Shown here piece after piece: positions 52,155 to 62,180 of a DNA stretch of 64,000 bases (within the stretch, counting starts at the first letter, position 1; each line of letters begins with the position of its first letter). The stretch comes from Terrilactibacillus sp. S3-3 (lineage in GTDB: Bacteria > Bacillota > Bacilli > Bacillales > Sporolactobacillaceae): contig CP129291.1 in the NCBI GenBank assembly GCA_030437565.1, positions 2,356,001-2,420,000 on the forward strand. Reading direction: 5' to 3'. The position numbers and the translations under genes are program-made. Below the pieces are notes generated by a model. That model saw only the letters and a program-made list of their open reading frames with translations, made no database searches and had not been told where the DNA came from.

Positions 52155-54369
52155 TTATTTTGCCAGGACTTTTACGTCATCGCCGACAACGTCGACTGTT
52201 AGTAATTTGACCTTATCATTTTCGAGAAGCAGGTCGGAAATACCGTCTTCTACTTTTTCTTCAAGCACACGGCGCAGCGGGCGGGCACCGAATGCCGGAT
52301 TGTAGCCGAGTTCGGCCAGTTTTTCTTGTGCTTTATCAGTGATTTCAAGCGTTAACCCTTGTTTTGCTGCGGCCGATTTAATGTCTTCGAGCATTAATTT
52401 GACGATGCCGACCAGGTTTTCCTTTGTCAATGCGTTAAATTTAATAATCGCATCAAAACGGTTCAAGAATTCAGGCCGGAAGTAGCCGCTAAGTTGGGCG
52501 AGCAAGTCATCTTGTTGTTCTTTTTGTTCGTTATCACTTTGATTAAATCCAAGCGATGCCGCCTTATTTTGGACACCGGCGTTGCTTGTCATAATGATCA
52601 CCGTATCTTTGAAGCTGACTGTCTGTCCGCCCTTGGCTGTCCGTCAAACGGCCGTCATCCAGGATTTGCAGAAACATATGCATTACATCCGGATGCGCTT
52701 TTTCAATTTCATCCAGCAGGATAATGCTGTATGGTTTGCGGCGAACTTTTTCAGTTAATTGACCGGCTTCTTCATGGCCGACATATCCCGGAGGCGAGCC
52801 GATGAGTTTCGAGACCGAGTGTTTTTCCATATACTCGCTCATGTCGAAGCGAATCATTGCCTCTCTGTCACCGAACATTTCTTCAGCCAGCGTCTTGGCG
52901 AGTTCCGTCTTGCCGACACCTGTCGGTCCGACAAACAGGAACGAACCGATTGGCCGCGTCGATTTGCGGAATCCTGTCCGGTTGCGGCGGATTGCTCTCG
53001 CCACTTTTTCGACGGCTTCTTGTTGGCCGATGACTTTCTGATTCAGCCGTTCAGCCAAATACTTCATCTTATTTTGTTCATCACTTTGCAATTTGCCGAC
53101 CGGAATGCCCGTCCGTGATCAACAATTTGTTGAATCAACGGGACATCAACAACCGGTTCATTTTCTTTCGCAGCTTGTTCAGGCCCATTGGCTTTAATCT
53201 TTTCCAATTGCGCCAGTTGTTTTTTCAAAGCAGCTTCTTCATCGCGAAGTTTAGCCGCTTGTTCATAGTTTTTCTTGTTTCGTCGCTGCCGCTTTGGCTG
53301 CTGAGACTTTTTCCAAACGAGCTTTGACACTTGCCGTATCCACCGGCGTAACATTCAAGTTCACTTTCGAACCGGCTTCATCCATTAAATCGATCGCTTT
53401 GTCAGGGAGAAAACGGTCTTGGATGTAGCGGCTTGACAATTCCACACAGGCCTTGATGGCGTCATCCGTATAGTGAACGTGATGATATTCCTCATATTTA
53501 GGTTGCAGGCCTTTCAGAATATCAATCGCTTCCGTTTGAGTCGGCTCGTTGACAATAATCGGTTGGAAACGGCGTTCAAGAGCTGCATCCTTTTCAATAG
53601 TCCGATATTCTTTCAGCGTCGTCGTCGCGCCGATAATTTGCAGTTCACCGCGGGCAAGCGCCGGTTTCAAAATGTTGCCGGCATCCATTGAGCCTTCCGC
53701 AGATCCCGCACCGACGAGTAAGTGTACTTCATCAATAAAGACAATTACATTTTTTCTTTTTTCCAGTTCAGTCATCAGCTGTTTCATCCGTTGCTCGAAT
53801 TGGCCGCGGATTCCGGTGCCGGCAACCAGAGACGAAACATCAATCAAATAAATTTCTTTGTTCGCCAGTTTGGCCGGCACCTGACCTTCAACAATCTTCA
53901 GCGCCAGGCCTTCGGCAATCGCCGTTTTCCCTACCCCGGGTTCACCGATGAGCACCGGGTTGTTTTTGTTGCGCCGGTTCAAAGTTTCGATGACCAGTTG
54001 TACTTCGCGATCGCGGCCGATAACCGGGTCAATCTTACCTTGGCGTGCAGCTTCAGTCAAATTTTGGCCGAATTGTTCAAGAAAGCCGCCGCGTCGGCCG
54101 CCTTGTCCGCCCATTGCTTGCTGCGGCATACCTTCAGCATTCATGCCGTTTTGCTCAGCTTCATTTGCGCCGAACGAAAAGGACGGTTGCATGAAGCTGT
54201 TGAATAAGTCATCAAATGGCGATCCGCCTGAGAAGAAAGATGGGATTTTCATTTCATTTTTCATTTTATTGTAGCATTCCTTGCATAAGTGCAGATGTTT
54301 TTGTTCTCCATTTACAATAATGTTCATTTCAATCATTGCAGGATTAACATTACAATTGTTGCAGAGCAT
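52155..54369 (-). CDS. clpE: ATP-dependent unfoldase ClpE, frame broken
   Basis: About 735 codons, HSP100 partner of ClpP. The N-terminal zinc finger [16 protein letters not shown]...CKECYNKM (two CxxC) marks ClpE against ClpC. AAA-1 has Walker [13 protein letters not shown] and Walker [10 protein letters not shown]; a UVR-like coiled segment follows ([14 protein letters not shown]); AAA-2 has [12 protein letters not shown] and [12 protein letters not shown]. Breaks near 53275, 53118, 53085 and 52625. Start ATG 54369 or the codon pair just upstream, behind AGGAGGC. Controlled by CtsR (operators at 54432-54485). Confidence 0.93.
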
Positions 54370-54431
54370 TCGCAATGCCTCCTATTTCATTTATTAAATT
54401 GGCCCAAGCAGTCAATCATGTGATTCGTTTG

Positions 54432-54488
54432 ACTTTGACTATCTTTGACCTTGTGACTTTATTATAATCTGACCTTCTTTGACTTTCA
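54432..54488 (-). promoter_or_regulatory. clpE promoter with two CtsR operators
   Basis: On the minus strand TTGAAA (54483-54488), a 17-nt spacer and TATAAT (54460-54465). CtsR heptad repeats flank the -10: AGTCAAA-GAA-GGTCAGA (54468-54484) overlaps the spacer, and AGGTCAAAGATAGTCAAA (54433-54450) lies just downstream. Both match GGTCAAA-NAN-GGTCAAA with one or two changes. Confidence 0.85.
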
Positions 54489-54560
54489 AGTCTTTTTACA
54501 CATTTTTTTTTAAAAAAGCAAAAAAATGTCGAAATAGCTTAGTGGGCTTTTCCGCTAAAT

Positions 54561-54600
54561 AAAAAAAGACCCTTGAAACGAACGAGCCGTTCCAAGAGCC
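54561..54600 (-). terminator. terminator of the universal stress protein gene
   Basis: GGCTCTTGGAACG with CGTTTCAAGGGTC (G-U pairs) and seven T on the minus strand. Confidence 0.75.
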
Positions 54601-54613
54601 AGCTTATTTTCGA

Positions 54614-55060
54614 TTATTTAACGATAACGATAACAACCGGACATTCTGCCAGATGCAGCACCTTGCTGCTGACACTGCCAAGGATCACTTTTCCAAAAGC
54701 ACCCATTCCGCGGTTGCCCATGACGATCATATTGACTTTGGTGTCATCTGCATAATTGACAATTTCCTGTGCAGCAATGCCATAGAGATGTTTGGTTTCC
54801 AGTTTAGCTTTCGTTTTGCCTTCTATCTTCTTTACTAAAGAATTTAAAAGTTCATTGCCTTGTTTTTCTTCCACTTCTTTAACATCCGCATCCAGTGAAG
54901 GACCGACCATTGAATAATATGGAAAATAAATAGGCGAAGGACTGACATAAAGCAAAGTTACAAGAGTATCGGGTCCCTTTCCTTCAGCTAAATCAATCGC
55001 TTCATCTAAGGCGCGTTCAGCGGGTTCAGAGCCATCTACCGGAACTAAAATTTTGTACAT
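54614..55060 (-). CDS. universal stress protein, UspA family
   Basis: Intact, 148 aa. Start MYKILVPVDGSEPAERALDEA, with the nucleotide-binding end MVMGNRGMGAFGKVILGSVSSKVL (GxxG-9-GS motif for ATP), so it belongs to the ATP-binding subgroup. Role in stress or energy limitation, with no defined partner. GAGG lies just ahead of the ATG at 55060. Confidence 0.9.
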   Translation of the reverse strand: MYKILVPVDGSEPAERALDEAIDLAEGKGPDTLVTLLYVSPSPIYFPYYSMVGPSLDADVKEVEEKQGNELLNSLVKKIEGKTKAKLETKHLYGIAAQEIVNYADDTKVNMIVMGNRGMGAFGKVILGSVSSKVLHLAECPVVIVIVK

Positions 55061-55214
55061 CTTCCTCACCATCCTACCCATGCTATGTAATAAAGATAAA
55101 ACCATCTTACACTAATACTATACTTTTTGTAGAAAAGTAGTCCTCTTTTATAAAAAGGATGGCTTGTTTTTTTGGAAATTGTCGAAATAATGGAGAAAAA
55201 CAGGCGGATTTCGT

Positions 55215-55269
55215 AAAAAAAAAAAACAAAAAGCATCCGGCTCCTGATCCAATCATCAGGCTGATGCTT
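55215..55269 (-). terminator. terminator of tagGH
   Basis: AAGCATC...GATGCTT outer stem with an inner CCTGAT/ATCAGG stem and T/A-rich run on the minus strand. Confidence 0.85.
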
Positions 55270-55291
55270 CTTATCTTTATCCGGTTCCATA

Positions 55292-56845
55292 TTATATCGC
55301 CTTTGTCACTATAACAGATTTGACGGCGTGATGATGAAAATCAACTTTGACATCGATTTTCATTTTTCCAACTAAATACACATATTCGCCCCGCTTCTCA
55401 TTAAAAAGAAGCGGCCTGCCGAATTGCTTTAAGAAAGTCTCGGCCCTTGTGCCGATCCCCTTTATCTCAATACTTGAAAGACGGCCATTTCGGCTTGATA
55501 AGGTGAGCTTGTTATTTTCCAATACAGGACGTCCCTCTGCATCCTGACCTTTTTTCAGCTGAGCTTTAATATGGGGCTTAACCTTATCGAGCGGCTTGCC
55601 AAACCATTCCGCCATCGGTGTCATCGAATGGGGCAGCCCGTCGGCTTCGAAAATATTTCGCAGCAGACTCATTTTTTTCTTATGATTGACCTTCATCGTC
55701 CGGATATCGGTGGCATTGAGCCATGCCTTTTGGCCGTTCGGCAGCTTCACTTCCAGCCAATGAAGTGAGAGCCTGGCATCGTCCTTGGACTGCAGGACCT
55801 CGAAAGACTGTCCGTATGACGCTTTAGCCACAACCGGACTGTAAATATCATTGCTTTTTCTTAAATTGATATGATCCTGAGCCACAACGGCCGCCGTGGC
55901 GATTTGCTTCTGCGGCTGCATCCCTAATTGATGATGATCAACCATGTAATACACAGAAAAGAACAGCGCTAAACAGCTGGCAACAATCCAAAAAAGTTGT
56001 CCAAAAAAAGACTTTAACTTATCCTTTCTCTCATCCTTATAATTGATCGCATTGTATGCTTCTTTTTGATGCGTCCGGGCTTCCGCCTGAATGAATATTC
56101 TCTGCTCCTTAGTCAGATGCTTATAATCAAAAAAAAAAGCTTCATACTGAGGCATGACTTCATCAATCGGACCGTATGCCTTTAAGCGGCCATATTCGAG
56201 CCACAATGCTTTCTTACAAAACTTCTTCACCTGCCCGAGTGAATGACTGATAAAGAAAATCGTTTTTCCTTTTGCCTTGAATTCATTCATCTTTGCCAGA
56301 CACTTGTCGGCAAATGTCTGGTCACCGACTGACAGTGCCTCATCGATAACTAAAATATCCGGATCAATATGCACAGAAATGGCAAAGCCCAGCCGCGATT
56401 TCATTCCGCTTGAATATGTCTTGACCGGTTGTCCAATAAACTTGCCAATGTCAGCAAATTCAATGATATCCGGCAGCAGCTTTCGTATCTCCTTCTTGCT
56501 GAAGCCGAGCATTAAGCATTTCAATTCAATATTTTCAAGTCCGGTCAATTGGTTGTTCAAACCGGAAGCAATCGCAATCAGCGAAGCTTGCCCTTTTGTT
56601 TCGACCGTTCCTGCTGTCGGCGGAATGACACCGGAAATAATATTGGATAATGTGGATTTTCCTGAACCGTTGACTCCGACAATACCAATAACGTCTCCCT
56701 CTTCCGCTTCAAAACTAACGTTTTGCAAGGCATAGAAATCCTCGCCGTAACCTTGCAAAGAAAAAATATCCCGTATTTTATCGCTCGTCTTAGCGTACAT
56801 TTTATATTTTTTTGTAATATTGTTTACAATCACTGATTTTGCCAT
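55292..56845 (-). CDS. tagH: teichoic acid export ATPase TagH
   Basis: Intact 517-aa protein. ABC domain: Walker A GIVGVNGSGKSTLSN (residue about 55), signature YSSGMKSRLGFA, Walker B DILVIDEALSVGDQTF. After about residue 250 it has a charged linker, one TM helix (LFWIVASCLALFFSVYYMV) and an extracytoplasmic SH3-like part (HINLRKSNDIYSPVVAKASYGQ). This two-part build is the TagH hallmark in Bacillales. It drives flipping of undecaprenyl-linked wall teichoic acid with TagG, which ends 15 bp upstream. Confidence 0.94.
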   Translation of the reverse strand: MAKSVIVNNITKKYKMYAKTSDKIRDIFSLQGYGEDFYALQNVSFEAEEGDVIGIVGVNGSGKSTLSNIISGVIPPTAGTVETKGQASLIAIASGLNNQLTGLENIELKCLMLGFSKKEIRKLLPDIIEFADIGKFIGQPVKTYSSGMKSRLGFAISVHIDPDILVIDEALSVGDQTFADKCLAKMNEFKAKGKTIFFISHSLGQVKKFCKKALWLEYGRLKAYGPIDEVMPQYEAFFFDYKHLTKEQRIFIQAEARTHQKEAYNAINYKDERKDKLKSFFGQLFWIVASCLALFFSVYYMVDHHQLGMQPQKQIATAAVVAQDHINLRKSNDIYSPVVAKASYGQSFEVLQSKDDARLSLHWLEVKLPNGQKAWLNATDIRTMKVNHKKKMSLLRNIFEADGLPHSMTPMAEWFGKPLDKVKPHIKAQLKKGQDAEGRPVLENNKLTLSSRNGRLSSIEIKGIGTRAETFLKQFGRPLLFNEKRGEYVYLVGKMKIDVKVDFHHHAVKSVIVTKAI

Positions 56846-56859
56846 CGTTTACACATCCA

Positions 56860-57691
56860 TTATAAATAGTCGATAAAGTGATCCCTGAATTTCAAATGCA
56901 CCTTTGCTCCGAACATGAATAGCACAATAACGACAATCCAAAAATAAACCGTATAGCTAAGCTGATTCAAGGCATACCAAGACGTTCCGAGAAGCGCCGA
57001 ACGGTATCCTTCTGCCAAATAGTAAAGCGGATTGAGTGCCATCACTTCTTGGATAAAATGGGGCAAACGATTGGGTGTCCACAAAAATGGTGTCAAATAA
57101 AATCATCACTCGCATGATGATCGACTGACTGCACAATCATTTGAACATCACGAATGATTGTTGAAAGCGTTGACGTAATGAGAGAAATGGATAACAACAG
57201 CGCAAAAGTCGCAAACATATAATAAGGCAGCTGAATGATATAGACCGAGATCGGAAAACCGGTAAATTGTAGAATAATAGTGATAATGACGACGAGCGCC
57301 AAATGCTGATAAAATTTAGCCATAATCACATAGGCGGGAATGGCGCTCATTGGAAAGCTCATTTTGGCAATAAAGCGGATCCTTTGATAAATCGATTTCG
57401 ATCCCTGCAGAATACTCGGGTTGATAAAAAACCAGACAACGATCCCCGCAAGCATCCAAGGAAGAAATTCAACCTGATGGTGGGCGTCCATCGTCACCGG
57501 TGTATTGCGCCGGATTCCATAGCCAAAAACGAACCAATAAATGGTGATTTGAATCATCGGATTGATAACTTCCCAAAGCATTCCAAGATAGTTATTCCTA
57601 TTGGCACTTTTCATCTCATATAAATAAACGCCTGCCTGATTAAATAAAAACTATCAATTTCTTCTTTTAAAACCTTTATCGCAGATTTCAT
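56860..57691 (-). CDS. tagG: teichoic acid export permease TagG, frame broken
   Basis: About 277 codons, six TM helices, ABC-2 polymer export family. Signatures: MKSANRNNYLGMLWEVINPMIQITIYWFVFGYGI, then the amphipathic LPWMLAGIVVWFFINPSILQGSKSIYQR, and the end NPLYYLAEGYRSALLG. Breaks near 57625 (VYLYEMKSANRN needs one more base after GCG) and 57105 (QSV joins the next frame). Start ATG 57691 has an imperfect GGAAGG farther upstream. It forms the exporter with TagH. Confidence 0.92.
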
Positions 57692-57814
57692 CCAGTCAAT
57701 GGTCCTTCCTACAGTAGATAATCAATATTTAAAAAAAAATTAGGGAAAGCGGACTCGTTTTTCTGAAATGCCACAAAGCCATTATAAGCAATCGGTCAAA
57801 TGTTGACAACAACC

Positions 57815-58033
57815 GATAAAGTGAAACTTCAATCAGGGGGGGGGTTCTTCCATCACCACTGATTGTTAGCTCTTGCCCGCAGGATGTGGGGCACACAGAT
57901 GTCGCCACAGGATGTGGCGCCTTTAGTCTGTGTACCTGAGACCAGGCTTTTACGGTCAGTTATCTCTAACCTACCTTCTTCAAATTCATTGAAGCCTTGA
58001 GGTGGAAGTCTTACTGCCCTGCGGGATAATAGG
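57815..58033 (-). mobile_element. structured repeat copy 3 (IS200/IS605 end / omega-RNA-like)
   Basis: Minus strand, between tagF-like and tagG. Same modules as copy 2 with decayed stems (GGGCAGT/ACTGACC; CCACCT/AGGTTAG). It keeps both CCACATCCTG repeats, CAGTGG...CTGATT with a nine-C run, and the end TTGAAGTTTCACTTTATC. A short frame GATSCGDICVPHILRARANNQW before a stop could be a worn TnpB tail. Confidence 0.7.
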
Positions 58034-58037
58034 TTGA

Positions 58038-60213
58038 TCAGTTTTGTTTGTCTTTAAAAAATACCTGATCCACTACTTTTTCAGATGAATGTCCGGTTTC
58101 CAAATAAAAAAAAAATTTATTATAAATCTCTTCAAATGTGTGGCGGCACTTTAAAGCCTGATTTTTCGATATCATGTACCGCTTCAATCACCTCAGTCGT
58201 CGTTTTAACGAGCGGCCCCGGCGCCTTGCTTTCAAAGTCAAAATAAAAACCGCGCAACTTATCGCGATAGCTGTCGATATCATAGACAAAGAAGATCATC
58301 GGCCGCTTCAGATTGGCATAATCAAAGAAAACCGAAGAATAATCCGTAATCAGCAGATCAGCGATCAGGTAGAGTTCACGAATATCTTCATGTTTAGAAA
58401 AATCAAAAGCAAATCCTTTATAAGGTGACAAATCAAAATTTTCCGCGACAAGGTAATGCATCCGCATGACGAGGCAATAGTCGCTGCCCAATTTTTTTCT
58501 TTTAACAGATTCAGATCCAGATCTAAATCAAATTTGTATTTTCCTTTTGCATAAAATTGATCATCACGCCATGTCGGCGCATAAAGAATCACCTTTTTAT
58601 CCAGCGGCAGGCCGCATTTTATTTTCAAACGTTTGATCTCTTCGTCATTATTGGACAGATGCAGGTAATCATTGCGAGGATAGCCGGATTCAATCATTTG
58701 CTTGTTAAATTGAAAGGCTCTGGCAAAAATTTCTGATGAATAAGTGTTTGGCGAAACCAGATAATCCCATTTGCTCGCTTCCTTGCAAAAGTTTGCTTTA
58801 TATTTCTCCGTATTTGTCCCCGGCATATGCACTTCGTCCATATCCGTTGCCAAACGCTTTAAAGGCGTGCCATGCCATGTTTGCAAATAGACGGTATGTT
58901 TCGGCTTGGGGATCCAAAGCGGCAGACGGCTGTTGACCACCCAATAATGCGCCCGCGCCATCAGAAACAGCCAGCGGAGCGAAAAGCGTTTAGCGTAAAC
59001 GATATCCCGGTTTGTAAAATTGTTTTAAAAACCTGCCGTCCGCGCTCCATACCATATTAAACTGCAGATGATGCTCTTTCATATATTCGTAAATGGCTCT
59101 CGGATTACAGCTGTACTGCTTGCCAAGAAAACTTTCGAACACAATTAAATTCTTTTTAACCGGTAAATGGCTGGCCATTAGGAAAAGAACTTTGTAACCC
59201 TTATGCACCCAGCGGTTGCGTTTTACTCTGAAAACGGCTCGTTTGGCCGTTTTCTTCATTTCCTTGATCAAGTGATAATCCTCTGCAGAAAAAACAAGTG
59301 TGTTATTTTTGTCCTGCTTCACTGCTATTTTATTTCTTCGGTCATGGGATTTAATCATGCGCTGCTGTATTTTGAAAGCTTTCGGAACTAATAAAGGCGC
59401 CGATTTTTCCGAATGCAGCAGTCCATTTCTCAAATAAACAATTTGGAGTTCAAAATGAAATGCCGTATCGTCACTTTCCAGTTGTTCATCGTCCAATATA
59501 CTTAAATCAAGCTGTGCAGAAAAGCCGGCCCAATCATAATTTTTGCCGATCTGTTTCGCTATTTCTGTCAAATCGTCTCGCCTGACATTATCAGCTTTAT
59601 ATTCGTGGATCATTTCGTTATTTTGATTCAACAAAAGAAGTTTCTTTTCTTTTCAACCGAGTTCGTTGAGAGAACATCTTCTACAGGAAAAATGGCGTAG
59701 CCTTCAATGTCCAGCACACCGGTTTTTCCCAAATCCACTTTTTCGACTTTGGCAAGAGCTTGAACTTTCTGCACTTTAAAGCCAAGCTGCTTGTTTTTAT
59801 TAAAAAATGGAACAATCATTTTATCGGATAGAGCATGGTAAAAACTGAAAAGAAACAATTCCTGCTTGTTTTCAGTCAGTGGTAGAGCGATTCGTCTGCC
59901 GTCCCGAAACTCTGTTCCCACATAGCATTCCCATTCGTCACCAACGACAAGTTGTGCTGCTAAGTCTTGAAAATCTATGGCTGCTTTTAAACGCGGCTCA
60001 CGGTTTTCGTCAAATGATGATTTAAGGGAATATGTATATTCTTTTTTTGCCGTGCTTTCTCTCAGTATCAGCTTAAAGCTGTCACGCACCATGTTTGATA
60101 CAGTCCTAATGCTTAAAGTCAGAAATAATCTGTCTGTCTTGATCGCATGCATATTGTTGGAGACGTGGTTTTATCGCTCTTGTTGCCCAATCTTTGGTTT
60201 CCACAGTCCTCAC
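58038..60213 (-). CDS. CDP-glycerol:poly(glycerophosphate) glycerophosphotransferase, TagF-like, frame broken
   Basis: About 725 codons. The N-terminal half is a TagF-type domain with beta-rich segments (LILRESTAKKEYTYSLKSSF...). The C-terminal catalytic GT-B half (from about 58970) has VYLQTWHGTPLKRLATDM, with the catalytic-base His, ILYAPTWRDDQF, and LLITDYSSVFFDYANLKRPMIFFVYDIDSY, the family hallmark for CDP-glycerol binding. It polymerises glycerol phosphate on the linkage unit. Breaks near 60120, 59637, 58985, 58490 (T run) and 58110. Start uncertain: GTG 60213 (AAGGGG close by) or GTG 60204. Confidence 0.87.
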
Positions 60214-61442
60214 TTACCCCTTTCAAATCCCTGATTACTGTCGTCATCCTGATGGTTTGCAGTGACAAACTTGTTTTTTTCAATTGAATAAAGACGATTA
60301 CTGATGTACCTAACCACATTTTCGCTGGAATTTCCGAGGGAATATTTATTCCACTTTGCAGAAAAAAATCACTAATTTCATCCATATCGAAAGCGTTTTT
60401 TCCTTGGAGGCAGGCAATCATTTCCTCCGTTGTCCTTACTATCGGCCCGGGTACAAGATTGGCATAATCGCCCCATAATCCTCTTTGATCCTGATATTCT
60501 TCAAGATCATAGGCAAAAAAAATCATCGGGCGATTAAGCAGCGCAAACTCAAAAGGTGTTGAAGAATAGTCGGTCACAAGTACATCGGCCACTAGTAACA
60601 GCTCGTTAATATTCGGCCACGCTGAATAATCAAACACAAAATCCGACTGATCAACTTTTAAAGCTGAATGGACGGCCGGGTGCAGTCTTAATAAAATCAC
60701 AAAATCATTCGAAAGCTTTTCCTTCAATAAAGACAGATTCAGAGGCAGCCGGAAATCATCTAAATGACCATCTCGAAAAGTCGGCGCATAAAGAATTTTT
60801 TTTTGTTTTTAAATTTCCTTTTAAAATCACTGGCGATTCTTTTTCTTTCACGGTTATCATAAAAAAGATCGGTTCGAGGAATACCGGTGCGGAGGATATT
60901 GGCTTCGGATAATCCGAATGCTATTTTAAATATTTCCGCCATGATATCTGAACCGACAGCCACTTTGTCAAATTGTTGATAAACCTTCATAAATCGCTCG
61001 CGCGCCTGCTTCGTTCTTGCCGCTATCGAATGATCCTGGAGACCGAATGTTTTGAATGCGCCGGCAGCATGCCACAATTGAATGCATTCAACCTGCTTCT
61101 TAAAATGAACCGCAGCTAAAAAGCCAAAATAATTATCGACGACCACCACTTTTGATGTTGCCAAATGAAAACAGGCACGGAACATGTAAAAAAGATTCAT
61201 TGTTTCGAACGGAATCGCCTTTCGTCCGCTGTTTTGAAATGTTTTGATACAGTTTCCTCTGCATAGAAAAACAACGTCAGCCTTTAGATGCTCGCGCTGC
61301 ATTTCTTCATAGACATATTTGCTGTTCTCACTATAAGAAACGACAAACGTGATCTTCTCTTTTAATGAAAAAATAGTTGGCATAAACCAAACTGGATCTT
61401 GAATAAAAAAAGGTAGAAATCAACAAGCCATTCCCTGATCAT
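60210..61442 (-). CDS. CDP-glycerol glycerophosphotransferase, TagB-like, frame broken
   Basis: About 410 codons, a single catalytic module. N-terminal amphipathic helix MIREWLVDFYLFLFKIQFG (membrane association), then VECIQLWHAAGAFKTFGLQD with the His base, ILYAPTFRDG and LLVADVLVTDYSSTPFEFALLNRPMIFFAYDLEEY. TagB adds the first glycerol phosphate (primase); the length fits TagB rather than TagF. Breaks near 61390, 60803 (T/A run) and 60345. ATG 61442 has AAGGTG four nt upstream. It lies between tagD and the TagF-like gene, and the stop overlaps the next start. Confidence 0.85.
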
Positions 61443-61445
61443 TTT

Positions 61446-61845
61446 TCACCTTTTTACCGAAAAAAAAAAAGATCGTTTTTAATCTTCGTCGTCGATACAC
61501 CAACTGTACGCGGCAAATAGACGACATCGCAATATTCTTTTAAGAAATCAAATTTTCCTTTCCAGTCGTCGCCCATGACAAAGATATCAATGTCATTATT
61601 TTGCACATCAGCGATTTTTTGTTCCCAGTATTTTCAGGAATCACTTTATCGACATAGCGAATCGCTTCAAGAATCAATTTGCGGTTTTCATAACTATGAT
61701 AGGCTTCTTTATGTTTAAGGGCATTGAATTCATCCGTCGAAAGACCGACAATCAGATAGTCGCCCAATTCCTTTGCGCGTCTTAATAAATTAATATGTCC
61801 ATAGTGCAGCAAGTCAAATGTTCCATATGTTAAAACTTTTTTCAT
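61446..61845 (-). CDS. tagD: glycerol-3-phosphate cytidylyltransferase TagD, frame broken
   Basis: About 133 codons, making CDP-glycerol from CTP and glycerol-3-phosphate. Signatures: MKKVLTYGTFDLLHYGHINLLRRAKELGD with the HxGH motif (residues 14-17), YENRKLILEAIRYVDKVIPE, and the RTVGVSTTKIK pattern (RTxGISTT motif). Breaks near 61622 (missing base, EN joins WEQKIADVQNND) and 61470 (T run), after which the end is ...NDLFFSVKR. GAGGAG precedes the ATG at 61845 by about 8-9 nt. It is first of the cluster tagD-tagB-tagF. Confidence 0.92.
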
Positions 61846-61950
61846 TACAATCGCTCCTCAGTCATTGTCAGACGACATGAAAGGGTGCTTTCAGCCGAAC
61901 CGGCGGTCCTTGCTTTTCAAGTCGTCCATTTTATCCCTTATCTTTATCTT

Positions 61951-61979
61951 TTATCATGTCCATTTTACACGTCTTTCAA
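61951..61979 (-). promoter_or_regulatory. candidate promoter of the tagD operon
   Basis: Minus-strand TTGAAA, 17-nt spacer, TGATAA, about 110 nt before tagD. Confidence 0.5.
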
Positions 61980-62180
61980 AATGCTAAAAAAGTCTGCCTT
62001 TCTATAAAGGACAATATCGAGTTACTTTAATCACCTGATTATTATAAATCCAATGGTTGCAGATTTCAATTACTTCTAATAGAGGGTCCTTAAATTCGTC
62101 ACCTTGTTGTCTCTCCATTCCATGAAGTCGAATCCTCAAAAACTAAAAACAAGGTCTGAGGTCTGTGATTATTTTTTTTT
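61980..62180. other. intergenic region between tagD and the GT-C membrane protein
   Basis: No gene and no clear terminator for the upstream minus-strand gene; A/T-rich. Confidence 0.35.
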
